From Plantactinospora sp. KBS50 (lineage in GTDB: Bacteria > Actinomycetota > Actinomycetes > Mycobacteriales > Micromonosporaceae): DNA of 64,000 nucleotides. Under the pieces are notes generated by a model, which ran no database searches, had not been told where the DNA came from, and was given only the letters and a program-made list of their open reading frames with translations. The stretch is from NCBI RefSeq assembly GCF_002285795.1, contig NZ_CP022961.1:1054001-1118000 (forward strand), written 5' to 3'. The position numbers and the translations under genes are program-made. Below, in pieces: positions 61,790 to 64,000 of this stretch. Position 1 is the first letter of the stretch, and every line of letters begins with the position of its first letter.

Positions 61790-62935
61790 GTGACCGCCGG
61801 TCGCCCACCGCGTGTCCTGATCGACGCCACGAGCGTCCCCGCCGACCGGGGCGGGGTGGGCAGATATGTCGATGGCCTGCTGGGTGCGCTCGGCCGTACC
61901 CCGAAGTCGGCGGTGGATCTCGTGGTGGTCAGCCTGCGCACCGACGCCGAGCGGTACGCGCGGATGCTGCCGGACGTCGAGGTGGTGCCCGCGCCGGCGG
62001 CGGTGGCCCACCGGCCGGCCCGGCTGGCGTGGGAACAGACCGGCCTGCCGCTGCTGGCCCAGCAGGTCGGGGCGGACGTGTTGCACTCTCCGTTCTACAC
62101 GTGCCCGCTGCGTGCCGGTTGTCCGGTGACGGTCACGGTGCACGACGCCACCTTCTTCACCGAGCCCGAGCACTACGACAAGTCGCGCCGGACCTTCTTC
62201 CGCAGCGCGATCAAGACCTCGCTGCGCCGGGCGGACCGGGTGATCGTGCCGAGCAAGGCCACCCGGGACGAGCTGATCCGGCTGCTGGACGCCGATCCGA
62301 CCCGGATCGACGTGGCGTACCACGGCGTCGACCATTCGGCGTTCCACGCGCCCACCGAGGAGGAGAAGGCCCGGGTACGCGCGCGGCTGGGGCTGGGCAG
62401 CGGCAGCTACATCGCGTTCCTCGGCGCCAAGGAGCCCCGCAAGAACGTACCGAACCTCATCCGTGGCTGGGTGCTGGCCGTCGCGGACCGGGAGAACCCG
62501 CCGGCCCTGGTGATCGCCGGGGGGCAGGGGCACGACGACGACATCGACCGGGCCGTCGCGGATGTCCCGGCGCACCTGCGGCTGCTGCGTCCCGGCTACC
62601 TGCGCTACGCGGACCTGCCCGGTTTCCTCGGCGGTGCCCTGGTGGCGGCGTACCCGTCGTACGGCGAGGGTTTCGGGCTGCCGATCCTGGAGGCCATGGC
62701 GTGCGCGGCGCCGGTGCTGACGACCCCGCGGTTGTCGCTGCCCGAGGTGGGTGGCGACGCGGTGGCGTACACCAGCGAGGCGCCCGAGCAGATCGGGGCG
62801 GACCTGGCCGCCCTGCTGGACGACGAACCACGCCGGTTGACCCTCGCGAAGGCGGGTTTCGACCGGGCCAAGGAGTTCACCTGGGAGTCCAGCGCCGAGG
62901 TGCATGTCACGGCATGGTGCCGGGTCCGGTCCTGA
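61790..62935 (+). CDS. Glycosyltransferase family 4 protein
   Basis: A 381-residue GT-B retaining glycosyltransferase. An N-terminal loop (SVPADRGGVGRYVDGLLGAL) binds acceptor and donor. The C-terminal domain has FLGAKEPRKNVPNLIRGW (donor binding Lys/Arg) and the E-x7-E motif in YPSYGEGFGLPILEAMACAAPVL. Substrate is probably a GDP- or UDP-sugar, and the mannose-1-phosphate guanylyltransferase gene next door makes GDP-mannose plausible. The start is GTG 61790, with GAGGAG 7 nt upstream. Confidence 0.92.
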   Translation: MTAGRPPRVLIDATSVPADRGGVGRYVDGLLGALGRTPKSAVDLVVVSLRTDAERYARMLPDVEVVPAPAAVAHRPARLAWEQTGLPLLAQQVGADVLHSPFYTCPLRAGCPVTVTVHDATFFTEPEHYDKSRRTFFRSAIKTSLRRADRVIVPSKATRDELIRLLDADPTRIDVAYHGVDHSAFHAPTEEEKARVRARLGLGSGSYIAFLGAKEPRKNVPNLIRGWVLAVADRENPPALVIAGGQGHDDDIDRAVADVPAHLRLLRPGYLRYADLPGFLGGALVAAYPSYGEGFGLPILEAMACAAPVLTTPRLSLPEVGGDAVAYTSEAPEQIGADLAALLDDEPRRLTLAKAGFDRAKEFTWESSAEVHVTAWCRVRS

Positions 62936-62989
62936 CCACGGAGCGTTGCGGCGTGCGCCGTCCGGCGGTGCCGCGACGGCGCGGTCCGG

Positions 62990-62995
62990 CATGAT
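62990..62995 (+). promoter_or_regulatory. -10 hexamer of a leaderless promoter (guanylyltransferase gene)
   Basis: CATGAT ends 6 nt before ATG 63002. Confidence 0.4.
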
Positions 62996-63001
62996 GGTCG
63001 G

Positions 63002-64000
63002 ATGCTCTACGCAGTCATCCTCGCCGGCGGGACCGGGACCCGGCTCTGGCCGCTGTCCCGCGCCGGTCACCCCAAGTTCCTGCACCCGCTCACCGGCACC
63101 GAGGCGTCGCTCCTGCAGGTGACCGCCGAACGGCTGGGCCAGCTGGCGGAGTCGGAGCACACCATGGTGGTGACAGGTGTGGCGCACGCCGCCGCGGTGG
63201 CCCGGCAACTGCCGGGACTGCCGGAGGAGAACATCCTGGTCGAACCGTCCCCGCGGGACTCGTGCGCCGCGGTGGCGCTGGCCGCCGCCGTGATCGCGCG
63301 CCGCGACCCGGCCGCCGTGATGGGATCGTTCGCCGCGGATCACCTGGTGGTGCGCTCCCGCCGGTTCGCCGAGACGATCCGGACGGCGGTGCGCGGCGCC
63401 GAGCAGGGCCTGCTGATGACCGTGGGGATCGAGCCGACCCGACCGGAGACCGGCTACGGCTACCTGGAGTGCGGCGAGCTGCTGGACTCCGGCCCGCTGC
63501 GCCGGGTCGCGGAGTTCAAGGAGAAGCCGGTGGCCGAGGTCGCCGAGGCGTACGTCCGATCCGGCCGCCACCTGTGGAACGCCGGCATGTTCGTCTGGCG
63601 GGTGGACGCCTTCCTGGCCGAACTGGCCCGGCAGCAGCCCGCGCTGCACGCCGGGATCCTGGAGATCGCCGCGGCCTGGGACACCTCGGATCAGGACGAG
63701 ACGCTGGGCGCCGTGTGGCCGACGCTGACGAAGATCTCGGTCGACTACGCGGTGATGGAGGGCGCCGCGGCGGCCGGCCGGGTGGCCACCGTGTCGGGCG
63801 ACTTCGGGTGGACCGACGTCGGGGACTTCCACACCCTCGGTGACGTGCTGCCCGCCGACGACGCCCGCAACGTGGTGCTGGGCGCCGAGACGGTGGCGGA
63901 GAAGCCGGGCGTGCTGCTGCGGGACAGCACCGGGCTGATCGTGGTGCCCCGCTCGGGGCGGCTGGTGGCGGTCCTCGGGGTGCACGACCTGATCGTGGTG
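63002..64000 (+). CDS. manC: Mannose-1-phosphate guanylyltransferase (C-terminus beyond the window)
   Basis: The first 333 residues of a nucleotidyltransferase that makes GDP-mannose from GTP and mannose-1-phosphate. The signature AVILAGGTGTRLWPLSR (4-20), with PKFL just after, binds GTP. EPSPRDSCAAVALAA, FAADHLV, FKEKP and WNAGMFVW are the expected metal and sugar-binding motifs. The start is ATG 63002, preceded by CATGAT at 6 nt (leaderless). GDP-mannose would serve mannosylation of lipids or polysaccharide, together with the GT4 enzyme upstream. The frame is open to the right edge. Confidence 0.93.
   Translation, partial: MLYAVILAGGTGTRLWPLSRAGHPKFLHPLTGTEASLLQVTAERLGQLAESEHTMVVTGVAHAAAVARQLPGLPEENILVEPSPRDSCAAVALAAAVIARRDPAAVMGSFAADHLVVRSRRFAETIRTAVRGAEQGLLMTVGIEPTRPETGYGYLECGELLDSGPLRRVAEFKEKPVAEVAEAYVRSGRHLWNAGMFVWRVDAFLAELARQQPALHAGILEIAAAWDTSDQDETLGAVWPTLTKISVDYAVMEGAAAAGRVATVSGDFGWTDVGDFHTLGDVLPADDARNVVLGAETVAEKPGVLLRDSTGLIVVPRSGRLVAVLGVHDLIVV

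Overview
The window is high-GC actinobacterial chromosome, most likely from the Micromonosporaceae (Micromonospora or Salinispora type). Signs are the strong GC bias at third codon positions, frequent GTG and TTG starts, several leaderless genes with a -10 hexamer 6-7 nt before the start codon, a mycothiol pathway gene (mca), DUF397/XRE-DUF5753 gene pairs and PadR-HAAS pairs. It is mostly core chromosome with one accessory pocket at about 19.4-24.5 kb.

Layout. 1-9.3 kb: a truncated methyltransferase, a PadR regulator with its HAAS membrane partner, a dienelactone hydrolase overlapping a family 5 uracil-DNA glycosylase, a five-gene DUF4129-MoxR-DUF58 operon whose second gene is frameshifted, and a type II NADH dehydrogenase-like flavoprotein. 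9.3-19.4 kb: a large GT-C-like membrane protein, tRNA-Leu(UAA), a Bax inhibitor-1 family protein, a thiolase, two SGNH hydrolases, cystathionine beta-synthase, and RNase Z coupled to a GNAT acetyltransferase. 19.4-24.5 kb: low-complexity DNA, a palindromic dispersed repeat, a type I-E CRISPR array of 26 repeats with no cas genes in view, two translationally coupled tiny genes, an XRE-DUF5753/DUF397 pair, an orphan gene, and a second, decayed copy of the msrA 3' end. 24.5-33.4 kb: msrA, a second XRE-DUF5753 gene, a HIT protein, metB, an amidase, threonine ammonia-lyase, greA, a DUF4307 protein, mca and a small membrane protein. The order thiolase, SGNH, cbs, metB, greA, DUF4307, mca, small membrane protein, YyaL matches M. 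tuberculosis Rv1074c-Rv1084. The CRISPR pocket and the signalling genes at 33.4-40.4 kb therefore look like lineage-specific insertions.

33.4-64 kb: a membrane GGDEF-EAL protein preceded by a chain of micro-ORFs, a MalT/LuxR-type ATPase regulator, a secreted calcium-motif protein whose C-terminus is shifted by a 14-bp tandem duplication, a YyaL thioredoxin-domain protein, a molybdate ABC operon (regulator, modA, modB, modC), purK-purE, a giant polytopic protein of about 1,789 residues with an N-terminal zinc ribbon, UDP-glucose dehydrogenase, acyl-CoA dehydrogenase, two small paralogous membrane proteins, an acyl-CoA thioesterase, acetoacetyl-CoA synthetase, a TIGR03089 protein, a GT4 glycosyltransferase, and the start of a mannose-1-phosphate guanylyltransferase.

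Recurrent regulatory themes are (i) ATGA/GTGA translational coupling, in three places through micro-cistrons of 8-27 codons that end inside the next start codon; (ii) leaderless promoters; and (iii) near-perfect palindromes acting as factor-independent terminators without U-tracts.
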